Virus record (IMG/VR): IMGVR_UViG_3300028430_000414
Span: 1 to 32,529 of that record
Source: a virus
Strand: one strand, 5' to 3'
Length of the DNA stretch: 32,529 bases
Position numbers and translations under genes: made by a program. Below are positions 22,014 through 30,244 of the stretch, one piece after another (position 1 is the stretch's first letter; the number at the start of each line of letters is the position of its first letter). The notes beneath the pieces were generated by a model. That model worked only from the letters and a program-made list of their open reading frames with translations. It did not search any database and was not told the origin of the DNA.

Positions 22014-24197
22014 TTAAAAAGTAGCCTGACAAACTCCGCCAGCTCCGCCAACTCCGCCAACTGTTCCAACGCCAGCCGTTCCAGCAGACCCAGCCGTTCC
22101 GATAACTGCGATCGAGGTTGCCGTCAATGCGTTGTAAAGTCTGATGCGTCCACCGTTAGCACCTGATCCTCCAGTTCCACCAACTCCAGTTCCAATTCCG
22201 TTTCCACCATTGCCTCCATTGCCTCCAGAAGCATTAGCAAGTCCAGCAACGACAGGTCCAGTGCGTCTTAAGTAAGCGATGTAGATGTATCCACCTGCGC
22301 CTCCTCCACCTCCACCGCCGCCGCCTACGTTTCCAGCAGCTCCGTTGGCTCCGTTTCCTCCGTTACCACCACCAGAAGAGAAAACTGCTGCAGGAGTTGA
22401 CGGACCAGTGACAAATTCTTGGCAATAAATTGCGCACATGCCGCCGCCCGCGCCGCCTCCGCCGCCTCCGCGACCAGCGACTGCACCGTCTCCGCCACCC
22501 GAAGAACCACCGGCACCGCCAGCGCCTCCAGTGATGATTGTTGCACCTCTGAGGAACGCTGTCTCTATTCGATCAAACTCAACAAGGTTCGAAGCCGTCG
22601 CGCCCGCGCGAGAAGCGCCACCAGCATTTGCCCCAGCATTTCCAGAACCGCCAGCGCCTCCAGCTCCACCGTTTCCTCCGTTGGAAGGTGACACGTTCGT
22701 TGGAGCACTTGCCGAAACACCGGCACCAACCACTCCAGTAGCTCCGGAACCTCCAGCTCCCGATCCGCCGAGCATGTTTGTGACTTGTCCTGTAGCTCCA
22801 CCTGCTCCAGTTTGAGTTGAAGCATTGGAGCCATTTGTGCCGTTAAACCTGATAGAGTTTGCGTCTGCGTTAGTTAAGATTATTTTCTTCGCATAGAGGG
22901 GAAATCCATTCAAATTAATCGCTCCACTAGGTCCCATTGTCAGTTCGTTGTAATATTGTGGTCCGGTCAAATTCAAAACACCCGTGAGTGTGACGTCACC
23001 ATCCGAGCCGCCGCCAAAATCTTGCTGTAAGTTTTCTTCAGCCCAAACAGGAACTCCGCCGTTCGATTGCAAAATGTACTTATCAGTTCCAAGCGGAAGT
23101 CGCGCCGTTTGGTTTGCAAGATCACGGATGATCATATCCCCAGCCGTCGTCATTGGGTCCGTTACTTTTGCGTCGATTGCAGTTTTTGTGACCTGAACGC
23201 TTGGAGCTTGGTCTGTTTGACTTCCCGCCAATGTGTTCACAACCGCAGCCGTGCGCGCGCGTGAAGTCGTGTGATACAAATTGCCAGCTTCCGTCACGTC
23301 GTCAGTGTCTAAAGTAACCGCGCCAGTTTTACCAGCAACGCTTGAAACCGCGTCCGTATTGTCGACCTTGCCCCAGGCTGTACCGTCGAAAATCGCCCAG
23401 TCACCGACCTGCCAAGACGTTACGCCATCAAGATTCGTAGAACCAGCGACGCTCACAACGTAATAGTCACCTTTAGCGCCGAGTCCGGTCGCCAGTGTCG
23501 GGCTGTTTGTGCTGGCGTCCCATAGCCCTTGAAATGAAACCTGTCCGAGAACAGCGTCAGGAATTTGACCGATGGGAACTTTTCCAGCTACCAAGTCGGC
23601 TTTATTGTTGAGCGCCGCTTGAGTCGCAGTCGAAATTGGTTTTGATAGATCTGAAGTATTGTCAACCGAGCCGAGCCCGACGTCTGCGCTATTTAAAGAC
23701 ACAGCGCCGGTTTTGCCCGCCACGGATTGAACCGGAGCCACTGCCGCAGCCTCGGAAAAAGTTGTATATTGTGGGTGTGGGTCAGCTGCCGCCTCGTGCG
23801 CGAGAACTCTTAATGAAACCCTGGTGTCCGCCGCTGAATTGAAGTCTGAAATCGTGCCTGAGTTTTGAGTCCCTGTGTGCGTTGATCGGTCTCTAAGCGA
23901 TGCGTTTGAATCGTTTACCGTTGCGCCAGCCGCAATTCCGTCGAGCTTCGACTTGTCCGCTTGGCTCATGAATCCAGCAACTAAATCCGTTGCCACTCCA
24001 TGTTCCGTGACGCCAGTAGAGCCGACGTGACTTAATGGAGCGAATGACCCTACGCCGCCCTCAATAATGACAAAAGAACCGTCGGAAAGTTTTCTTGTTT
24101 TTTTATCGTTTGCCAAGTCGATGAACTCAAACGCCTCTCCGGCTGCTGGCGTTGGTACATCAGCTCTATTTTTGAACTCGTATCCATAAATTCCCAT
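22014..24197 (-). CDS. Large glycine-rich fibre with polyglycine-type tip
   Basis: The 727-residue protein has a short N-terminal anchor (YGYEFKNRADVPTPAAGEAF). Repeated shaft segments follow with the motif SVAGKTGAVSLNSADV and its variant SVAGKTGAVTLDTDDV. The module QGLWDASTNSPT to WQVGDWAIFDGTAWG is shared with the fibre at 9602. After about residue 455 come long Gly/Ala/Asn-rich stretches (GGAGGAGGSGNAGANAGG; GGGGGGGAGG), as in polyglycine-II sandwich adhesins of some phages. The end (VGGVGGAGGVCQATF) is cysteine-containing. A receptor-contacting fibre is likely. It is unusual that it is encoded between portal and protease. Confidence 0.75.
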   Translation of the reverse strand: MGIYGYEFKNRADVPTPAAGEAFEFIDLANDKKTRKLSDGSFVIIEGGVGSFAPLSHVGSTGVTEHGVATDLVAGFMSQADKSKLDGIAAGATVNDSNASLRDRSTHTGTQNSGTISDFNSAADTRVSLRVLAHEAAADPHPQYTTFSEAAAVAPVQSVAGKTGAVSLNSADVGLGSVDNTSDLSKPISTATQAALNNKADLVAGKVPIGQIPDAVLGQVSFQGLWDASTNSPTLATGLGAKGDYYVVSVAGSTNLDGVTSWQVGDWAIFDGTAWGKVDNTDAVSSVAGKTGAVTLDTDDVTEAGNLYHTTSRARTAAVVNTLAGSQTDQAPSVQVTKTAIDAKVTDPMTTAGDMIIRDLANQTARLPLGTDKYILQSNGGVPVWAEENLQQDFGGGSDGDVTLTGVLNLTGPQYYNELTMGPSGAINLNGFPLYAKKIILTNADANSIRFNGTNGSNASTQTGAGGATGQVTNMLGGSGAGGSGATGVVGAGVSASAPTNVSPSNGGNGGAGGAGGSGNAGANAGGASRAGATASNLVEFDRIETAFLRGATIITGGAGGAGGSSGGGDGAVAGRGGGGGGAGGGMCAIYCQEFVTGPSTPAAVFSSGGGNGGNGANGAAGNVGGGGGGGGGAGGYIYIAYLRRTGPVVAGLANASGGNGGNGGNGIGTGVGGTGGSGANGGRIRLYNALTATSIAVIGTAGSAGTAGVGTVGGVGGAGGVCQATF

Positions 24198-24198
24198 A

Positions 24199-24741
24199 CT
24201 AAATTCCTTCCACCGTTCCTTGATTTCTCAATATCCCACGGTTCATAAATACGCCCTTCACGAACATGACTCGATTCTCTTGAACGACGACTGTTTTGTC
24301 CAAAGGTATTTGCTTCCAAAACGGCATCTGTTGCGTATCGTCTTCGATGAATCGAATAATGCCTTTGTTATTCACTACCCCCTGATTTCTCAACGGGGTT
24401 TTTAAAAGCATTTCATTCACTTCCGAAATGTTCAACTCTTCGCCTGGCTTTACCCACCAAACAGAAAATCCAGCTCCTCCGCCGCCGCTGCCACTTCCTG
24501 GGTCTCCCGGAATTCCTTGCGGTCCGCGCGGTCCCTTCGGTCCTGGCTTGCCGTCCTTGCCGTCTTCACCTTGCAAGTCAACCCATGGTCCCCATGAGCC
24601 GTCAGGGTTTTGAAAACGAAGCTCCGTGCCGCGCCATTCATGCTCTGGTGCGGGTCCGATTTCCCCTTGCGGGCCCTGTGGTCCTTCAGGTCCTTGCGGC
24701 CCTGCGGGTCCTTGTTTGTTGCGTGGTCCTGCTATTTGCAA
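24199..24741 (-). CDS. Collagen-like repeat virion protein, 180 aa
   Basis: The TTG at 24741 is preceded by GAGGT with six bases of spacing, and no ATG is available nearby. The 180-residue protein has two collagen-like Gly-X-Y blocks (residues about 11-30 and 60-82, e.g. GPAGPQGPEGPQGPQG and GEDGKDGKPGPKGPRG). A Trp-rich linker (WRGTELRFQNPDGSWG) separates them. A glycine hinge follows, and then a globular C-terminal domain. Collagen repeats form trimers and are typical of phage fibres. The gene follows the portal gene by five bases. The C-terminal domain could be a trimerisation head. Confidence 0.75.
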   Translation of the reverse strand: MQIAGPRNKQGPAGPQGPEGPQGPQGEIGPAPEHEWRGTELRFQNPDGSWGPWVDLQGEDGKDGKPGPKGPRGPQGIPGDPGSGSGGGGAGFSVWWVKPGEELNISEVNEMLLKTPLRNQGVVNNKGIIRFIEDDTQQMPFWKQIPLDKTVVVQENRVMFVKGVFMNRGILRNQGTVEGI

Positions 24742-24744
24742 GCG

Positions 24745-26940
24745 TTACCTCGAAGCCGTGAATGCGAGCGTGCATCGACAGTTGATCACTTGCTCCGCTC
24801 CACCAGCTGGGTCGCCTGGGCCGTCCATATCCGCGTCCGGTGGAACTGTGAACTTCTGATCGAGGTCGACTTGTACGCCGTTCATATCCAAATGATTTGC
24901 GTCGTTTCCGGTTTTTCCGCCGTCGCGCGTGCGATCATCTTGAACGGAAACCCACTCCTTCTTCAAGCCTGGGATTTCAAGAGCCTTGGCAGCCTCGACC
25001 GTGGCGTTGTTTGATGCCATTGATACTTCCGTGCGCGCAATCATCATGGCGCGAGACTTCGACAATGAGTCAAAAGCGTCACGCAATTCGCCCGCAAAAT
25101 CGACCGGTTCTTCCGTTCCATCGGCGCGTTCGTCGCGGATTGCCTCCGCCGTGAGTCTTTGAACTACTTTTCGAACTTGTTTTCTGGTGGTGCCTTCAAT
25201 GTCTGTGATGGCGTTTCCGGTTCTTGTCTTAATGTAGCGGTCTGCCCATTGTTCCCAAGTACGCTCGCTAGCTTTAGTTTCAATTCTAAGTCCGAGAGAT
25301 TTAGCTTCCTGAAATACTCGCCGACCGAAATCCTCAACTGAGAACTTGATGTAGCGTTGGATTGTTTTTGATATATCGACCATGCCCGCGTCGATGGCTT
25401 TTTGTAGGGCATATTCGGCTGTTCTGGGTTCTTTATCTTTGAGGGCTTTTTCAAGAGCGCGCCCCAGTTCTTCGAAATCTTGCTCTAGTGAGCGTTGAAA
25501 GGGTCTTTCGAGTCGTTTGCGTTGGGCGTTCATTCGACGCCATGATTGACGCTTTTCGCGTTGATTGAGGAGGTTGAAGTTTTTCCACTCCTTTACCTCC
25601 TCATCGTCCCCGATTACTTCTTCTTCGGAGTCTTCTTCGTTGTCTTCTTGGCTGGTTTCTTCATCTTGGTCTCCTTCCTCCGAATCGCTGTTTGTCTGAT
25701 CCGTTTCCAAATCAGACGAACTTTCTTCAGGAGTGTCAAGCAATTGATTTCCGATCATGAAAACGTCCCACCCCTCAACTGGTTCATATCCAGCGAGTTC
25801 ACGCTTTTCGTTTTGCGTGATGAAGTTGAGAGCGTTGATCGTGACGTACTTGGCTTGGCGCTTGTCCGTGAGTGCCTCGATGTCGTCGCGGTCGTATTTT
25901 ACTTCGATAGTATCACCGAACCACTGACGCAAATAGCGCGTGAGCTCGAACTCAAACATGTCCATCATCGGCATGATCGTGTCCACGTACATAGCGTCTT
26001 TGGCCTCTTTGTAGTTTTGATAAGTAGATTGACCGAATCCCAACAACTGAGACGGAACTCCGAACGCGTTGCAAATATCGGTCGACGTAACCTTTTTGCC
26101 TTCAAGCCATTCCATTTCTTTCGGGTTCAAGGCGATTTGTTCCCAGCTCATGCCACCTTCGAGCAGCATTGGGCGCGCGACGTTTTTCGGTCCGGCGTAT
26201 CGTTCTTCAAGTTGACGCTGTAAAAACGTGCGCTGTTCTGACGTCAGCATTCCGCCAGGATTTGAGTCACTCGATGCGACCTTGAGAACTCCAGAAGGTT
26301 GAGCCATGTTCTGAAGCAAGGACAAATTCCATCTGTTTGAGCTGTTGAGCTGGTCTACGTTTAAAATAATGGCCTCAATCGGGCTCATGCCGTACCAGAT
26401 ACTCAACGGGTGAAATGTTTTAATGTGTTTGATTCGGCTTTTGCCTGTGATCGGGTCTGCCGCCCAAAAGCGTTCGTTCTGTCCGTCTTTGAACATGTAC
26501 TGAGAGACTGTGCCCACCGCGTTCGGAACCACGCGCATGAGGTCGGGGCGCACAGACCACAACTCTGAGGGAGGAGCGTTTGGAGTTGGGCCCGCGCCTT
26601 CGATGTATGTATTTCCTGCAATTAAATAGTACGCGACGACGCTTTCAAAATACGCCGACCAGCCTTGAAGCGGATTCGGTGATTGTAACAGATTCCAAAC
26701 CGGACCGTTCGTCACTTCTTGCCCGCGTTGATAAACTTCCCAACGAATACCCGCCGCCGCCGTGGATAACAATTTCACGCATCGATAAACGACCACGTTC
26801 TTTTGATAGCCTTCTTTTGAAAACCCTGCGTAGTTGGCTTCGGTTGTAACAGGCTGCCCGAGCTTTTGAACTGACATCGCCATGCGGGCTTGGCTCGCTT
26901 TGGAGCCGAACAGAAACCTCATTCGATCAAAGAACGTCAT
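24745..26940 (-). CDS. Portal protein fused to a MuF-like head protein domain
   Basis: This 731-residue protein starts with an HK97-type portal (residues 1 to about 405). Its markers include VVVYRCVKLLSTAAAG, WNLLQSPNP, YYLIAGNTYIEG, MSPIEAIILNVDQ and TSTDICNAFGVPSQLLG. The clip region is followed by a strongly acidic linker (about residues 405-450, mainly Glu, Asp and Ser). A MuF-like C-terminal domain (about 570-731) then has ARTEVSMASN, DDRTRDGGKTG, HLDMNG and VINCRCTLAF. Portal and MuF are usually separate neighbouring genes. The portal forms the DNA channel and the MuF domain is thought to be a minor head protein. The gene overlaps the terminase stop by ATGA. Confidence 0.9.
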   Translation of the reverse strand: MTFFDRMRFLFGSKASQARMAMSVQKLGQPVTTEANYAGFSKEGYQKNVVVYRCVKLLSTAAAGIRWEVYQRGQEVTNGPVWNLLQSPNPLQGWSAYFESVVAYYLIAGNTYIEGAGPTPNAPPSELWSVRPDLMRVVPNAVGTVSQYMFKDGQNERFWAADPITGKSRIKHIKTFHPLSIWYGMSPIEAIILNVDQLNSSNRWNLSLLQNMAQPSGVLKVASSDSNPGGMLTSEQRTFLQRQLEERYAGPKNVARPMLLEGGMSWEQIALNPKEMEWLEGKKVTSTDICNAFGVPSQLLGFGQSTYQNYKEAKDAMYVDTIMPMMDMFEFELTRYLRQWFGDTIEVKYDRDDIEALTDKRQAKYVTINALNFITQNEKRELAGYEPVEGWDVFMIGNQLLDTPEESSSDLETDQTNSDSEEGDQDEETSQEDNEEDSEEEVIGDDEEVKEWKNFNLLNQREKRQSWRRMNAQRKRLERPFQRSLEQDFEELGRALEKALKDKEPRTAEYALQKAIDAGMVDISKTIQRYIKFSVEDFGRRVFQEAKSLGLRIETKASERTWEQWADRYIKTRTGNAITDIEGTTRKQVRKVVQRLTAEAIRDERADGTEEPVDFAGELRDAFDSLSKSRAMMIARTEVSMASNNATVEAAKALEIPGLKKEWVSVQDDRTRDGGKTGNDANHLDMNGVQVDLDQKFTVPPDADMDGPGDPAGGAEQVINCRCTLAFTASR

Positions 26941-28295
26941 AGAATTGTGATCCTTGGTTGGTATTGATTGAAGTTATTGAAATAGTCTGCCATCTGGGAA
27001 GTCGTGTCAACTTGGTCGTCGTGCGCGGTCGCTGGGAATTGCTCATGCTCTCGGATGAAATCAGATAACCACGACGCTTGTCGAGGCAAAAAGCATTTTC
27101 CAGACCGCACAAACGGAGTTGCCTCAATGGCGCGCAATGTTTTGTCCTTGGCGCGCGGGTCGTAGGCCTTAATGGGAATTGTCGTTTTCCGGCGTGCGTA
27201 CTGAATCATTGATGAGCCTGAAGACTTATCCTCGATTTGAACCTCGTTCGGTCTCCACTTGTTGTATTGCTGTTGAATGGCGTTTTCTAGGTCTGGTGCT
27301 TCCATCTTGGCGCGGAACAAGTCGAGTAAGTAAAACCCGTCGGCGGCCTTGCCCCAAGTCGCGCACACAGAATAGTCATTCGTGAGTCCTGGCTTTTGCG
27401 CCGTGTCCCAGAACTGCACCTTCCACTGAATCCAAGATGGAGCCTGATCGTAGTAATTCCACCACTCGCGCTTGAAAATTTCTCCGCCGTCCTTTGTTGG
27501 TTTTTGTTGATAAAGCGCCTGCCAATACTGGTCTGGTAATCCGTTTCTGATGTTTATCAAAGAATCTAGAGAATAGCGTTCTGGACATAGGGCCTCATTT
27601 TCCAATCGCCCCAGGAGATCATTCTCCTCTGAAATAGCTGGCAGTGAAATCATAGTCCAGTCATCGCCGTGATCATTCATTAGGTACCCGGCTAAATCAT
27701 CGTGATGCCACCGGGTCATGATCACTATGATAGTCGCTCCAGGCTCCTGTCGTGTATAAAATGTTGAGTTAAACCAATCCTTTACTTTTTCTCTGTATGT
27801 TTCAGAGCTGGCCTCTTCCCAGTTTTTAATTGGGTCGTCGCAGATAAGCAAGTGACCGCCCTTTCCAGTGATGGACCCTCCAATACCTGCAGTGGCCATA
27901 GATGAGCCATTTGAAAGCATGAACCTATTGGCAGCCTTATTGTCTGATGTGAGCTTCCTGCCAGCAAATTCATTTGCATCAAAATGGTTTCGAACCCATC
28001 GACCAAATCCAGTCGCGAGCTCGGCTCCATACGATGTCAGAATGACATTCTTTTCGCCAAAATTATCCAAGTACCAGGCCGGGAGCCATTTCGAAAATGT
28101 TTCTGTTTTGCCGTGCCTTGGTGGCATCGAAAGAATAAACCGCCCACCACCAGTCACTATTTTTGACGTTATCATTTTCAATGGAACCATCAAATGCCTG
28201 TATGGTTTCCACTTTTTTCCGCTGCATTTTTGCGCGTAAGTATCAGGAAACGCGCGCCAAAGATCGGCTAATCCATCAAAATCATTCGGCTTCAT
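26937..28295 (-). CDS. Terminase large subunit
   Basis: The 452-residue protein has an N-terminal ATPase with Walker A at about residues 56-64 (SMPPRHGKT) and Walker B at 149-154 (LLICDD). A coupling motif is near MTRWHHDDL. The C-terminal nuclease has acidic residues in QFWDTAQ (Asp297), EDKSSG and HDDQVD (425-430). It packages DNA through the portal and cuts the concatemer. It overlaps the small terminase gene by 14 bases and the portal by four. The length is typical. Confidence 0.95.
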   Translation of the reverse strand: MKPNDFDGLADLWRAFPDTYAQKCSGKKWKPYRHLMVPLKMITSKIVTGGGRFILSMPPRHGKTETFSKWLPAWYLDNFGEKNVILTSYGAELATGFGRWVRNHFDANEFAGRKLTSDNKAANRFMLSNGSSMATAGIGGSITGKGGHLLICDDPIKNWEEASSETYREKVKDWFNSTFYTRQEPGATIIVIMTRWHHDDLAGYLMNDHGDDWTMISLPAISEENDLLGRLENEALCPERYSLDSLINIRNGLPDQYWQALYQQKPTKDGGEIFKREWWNYYDQAPSWIQWKVQFWDTAQKPGLTNDYSVCATWGKAADGFYLLDLFRAKMEAPDLENAIQQQYNKWRPNEVQIEDKSSGSSMIQYARRKTTIPIKAYDPRAKDKTLRAIEATPFVRSGKCFLPRQASWLSDFIREHEQFPATAHDDQVDTTSQMADYFNNFNQYQPRITIL

Positions 28296-28704
28296 CGTCC
28301 ACCATCTTTTGGGCGATGGTTCGCGCTGCCTCTAAAAGAGATTCGTCGTTGATAATTTCCGCCAACGGATTTTTATTTGAAACCTTCGCCTTGATGTCTG
28401 AAACGTGTTCGAACTTATCAGCCCAACCGCACATATTTTTCAGGCAGAAAATCAACATGGTGTTATCTTCTTTTTCAATTGCTTTCCTAAGGGCCGTTCT
28501 GATGAGCGCGTGCCGAGTGTGAACCATGTTTTGTGCCCTAAACTCGACAAACGTGAGATCAAAATTGTCTCGAATAAACCTCTCAATCGTCCGCGGCGCG
28601 ACTTGAAACCAAGCAGCCGTATCTTCAAGCGTAGGCTTCATCCGCATGAATGCCTTGAGTTTTTCGATTTCTATTTTGTCTGTTTTTGTGGCAAAAGCTG
28701 GCAT
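28282..28704 (-). CDS. Terminase small subunit
   Basis: The 140-residue protein has an N-terminal helix-turn-helix (PTLEDTAAWFQVAPRTIER, about residues 28-46). A central helical region (ALIRTALRKAIEKEDN, MLIFCLKNMCGWADKFE) follows, which is the pattern in small terminase subunits of this type. An acidic C-terminus may contact the large subunit. It binds packaging sites on DNA and stimulates the large subunit. The gene directly follows the Mom-like gene (TAAAATG). It precedes TerL with a 14-base overlap. Confidence 0.85.
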   Translation of the reverse strand: MPAFATKTDKIEIEKLKAFMRMKPTLEDTAAWFQVAPRTIERFIRDNFDLTFVEFRAQNMVHTRHALIRTALRKAIEKEDNTMLIFCLKNMCGWADKFEHVSDIKAKVSNKNPLAEIINDESLLEAARTIAQKMVDDEAE

Positions 28705-28705
28705 T

Positions 28706-29461
28706 TTAACCCTGCCCTAATTGGAGCGCATCGGTCGGACTTTCACCGCCCCCTACCTCTTGGAAAGAGGTCGTGCCAGATTCAACACTAGATGCGCGTA
28801 TTTTTTGGCCTTTATACATCCTCACTTCATCTGGAATTTTGTCAATGAATTTGAATCTTGCCTCCAGAGATTTGTCGAAGAAGTAAATATACTTCATCTG
28901 AAACCCTTCAATTGGCTTCAATTTCAGGACTGTCGATAAGTTTTGTCCATTTGGGGTCAGTTTGTGATCTAGGGATTTTTTAGCCACCACTTTTCGTTTT
29001 TTTGTCCCGTGATTGAATGCCACTTCACCGTTTCCAGCATCAAGAAGCGAGTTATTTTTCTTGAATGAGTGCAGTTTAAAACCACTTGCGCGGTAAATAG
29101 TTCCATCACCGCACTGGCAGGCGTCCGCAAATGAAATAATACATCTTAAATGTGGATATGTTTTCTTCAATATTCTTAAACAAACAGAAATTGCGCGACT
29201 CTCGGAGTTTTTTGGAAGCACATCAGAAAACGCCATTCGATTCAACTCAAGAAAATGATTCATGTCTATCCCAAGATTTTCACCCATCCGCCGTTTGTCT
29301 ATCGACGGTCCGAACTGCAAGACGCCCTGTAAAGTTCCTTCCCAGAAAACTCCAAAATGAATTTGTGAGTTTTGAGTCGACTTTCCAGAATAATGGAATC
29401 TTTCGACAATTTTTCTGGCCGATGCACCATCGATTGATTTGATAAGAATGTTTTTAACCAT
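28706..29461 (-). CDS. Mom-like DNA modification protein
   Basis: The 251-residue protein fits the Mom family, GNAT-fold proteins that modify adenine (in phage Mu they add a methylcarbamoyl group) and protect phage DNA from host restriction. Key segments are ARKIVERFHYSGKS (residues 15-28) and LELNRMAFSDVLPKNSESRA (71-90). The strand CIISFADA (107-114) follows, then GTIYRASGF (120-128). The last 35 residues (after DEVRMYKGQKI) are Ser, Gly and Glu-rich and possibly disordered. It overlaps the ParB-like gene by eight bases and precedes the terminases. The chemistry in this phage is inferred from family, not shown. Confidence 0.75.
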   Translation of the reverse strand: MVKNILIKSIDGASARKIVERFHYSGKSTQNSQIHFGVFWEGTLQGVLQFGPSIDKRRMGENLGIDMNHFLELNRMAFSDVLPKNSESRAISVCLRILKKTYPHLRCIISFADACQCGDGTIYRASGFKLHSFKKNNSLLDAGNGEVAFNHGTKKRKVVAKKSLDHKLTPNGQNLSTVLKLKPIEGFQMKYIYFFDKSLEARFKFIDKIPDEVRMYKGQKIRASSVESGTTSFQEVGGGESPTDALQLGQG

Positions 29462-30080
29462 ATAGATACCGTTTCAGAATTGCTGCGAGCGCATTTCCGT
29501 TGGAATTTTTGTTCAATTCGTCTTCGCAGTGCTCGTTTTTCTTTGATTTTGCTATTGCCTCGTCGAGTATGTCCTTTTGCTCATTGGATAAGACGAAAGT
29601 GACTGTCTGAATTCCAGGGTCTGAAGTTGCTAGCGAAGGCATTTCGACTTCAAGCGGCTCGACTTTGAAATCTGGAATACCTAATACGTCAAAATCAATG
29701 ATTTCGTCCTTAAATTCGAAGGCAATTTCATTGATCTTGTTGTCATCCATTTCTGCAAGCTCTGCAATTTTATTGTCAGCAATCACGTCAGCAAATTCTT
29801 GAGCCTCGGATTCGTAGTCCTGAAAATCGACAGCCGCATGGGTCCATTTCAGCTTCTGGAGGGCCATCAATCGACCATGACCCTTAGTGATGAAGCCTGA
29901 TCTATTTGAGACGACGATGGGTGAACGCTGTCCCTGGTAGGCGATCACCTTGGCCAGAAAATCGATTTGAACTTCAGGATGATCATTCGGATTTCGTGGA
30001 TTTGGCACCAGTTCAAAAATTGGGACTATTTTTTTGTACGCACATTTGAATTTTGTCAGATCAATTTGATTTTCAAGCAT
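29454..30080 (-). CDS. ParB/Srx-domain protein
   Basis: From the ATG at 30080 (GAGGT ribosome site) the product has 208 residues. The N-terminal ParB/sulfiredoxin-like domain has LVPNPRNPNDHPE, then QGQRSPIVVSN and the nucleotide-binding loop ITKGHGRLMALQKL (residues 64-77). The next helical part (EFADVIADNKIAELAEMD) is common in phage ParB-like proteins. These proteins bind or hydrolyse nucleotides and often accompany DNA modification genes. The C-terminus is a separate helical region (LSNEQKDILDEAIAKSKKNE). It overlaps the Mom-like gene. A start at 30125 is open but less likely. Confidence 0.78.
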   Translation of the reverse strand: MLENQIDLTKFKCAYKKIVPIFELVPNPRNPNDHPEVQIDFLAKVIAYQGQRSPIVVSNRSGFITKGHGRLMALQKLKWTHAAVDFQDYESEAQEFADVIADNKIAELAEMDDNKINEIAFEFKDEIIDFDVLGIPDFKVEPLEVEMPSLATSDPGIQTVTFVLSNEQKDILDEAIAKSKKNEHCEDELNKNSNGNALAAILKRYLYG

Positions 30081-30166
30081 CGCTACCTCAATAAGAACTG
30101 ACCACAATTGATAGGATAAAGGCAATTCATTTGATGCATTGAGTCTAGGAAATGAGCTGCAGAAAT

Positions 30167-30204
30167 AAAAAACCCCGCGCCGAGAGTAACGTCGAAACGC
30201 GGGG
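30167..30204 (-). terminator. Intrinsic terminator after the recT-like gene
   Basis: A 7-bp perfect G+C stem, ccccgcg at 30173-30179 and cgcgggg at 30198-30204, encloses an 18-base loop. On the minus-strand transcript it is followed by six U residues (30172-30167) and further U-rich sequence. It lies about 40 bases after the recT stop and separates the early genes from the ParB/Mom/terminase operon. A promoter for that operon should lie between it and 30080, but no convincing -35/-10 pair is evident by eye. Confidence 0.8.
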
Positions 30205-30244
30205 TCTGCCTTCAGTTGGAACCACGATGCTAGGGAAAGTGACT

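Noticed and set aside
22325-22834. Several ORFs within the glycine-rich fibre gene on both strands, Pro- or Ala-rich
   Set aside because: They arise from the GGN-codon repeats of the fibre. The fibre frame is continuous for 727 codons and the others are not.
22014-24197. Glycine-rich tracts as CRISPR-like or tandem DNA repeats
   Set aside because: The repeat units vary in sequence and length and follow codon phase, so they are protein-coding low complexity. No spacer-repeat structure was seen anywhere in the window.
24428-24613. Proline-rich plus-strand ORF opposite the collagen-like gene
   Set aside because: Antisense image of Gly-X-Y codons. No ribosome site and no sense-strand context.
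30080-30166. Promoter for the ParB/Mom/terminase operon
   Set aside because: A TATCCT-like -10 can be found but no matching -35 at correct spacing. Not strong enough to list.
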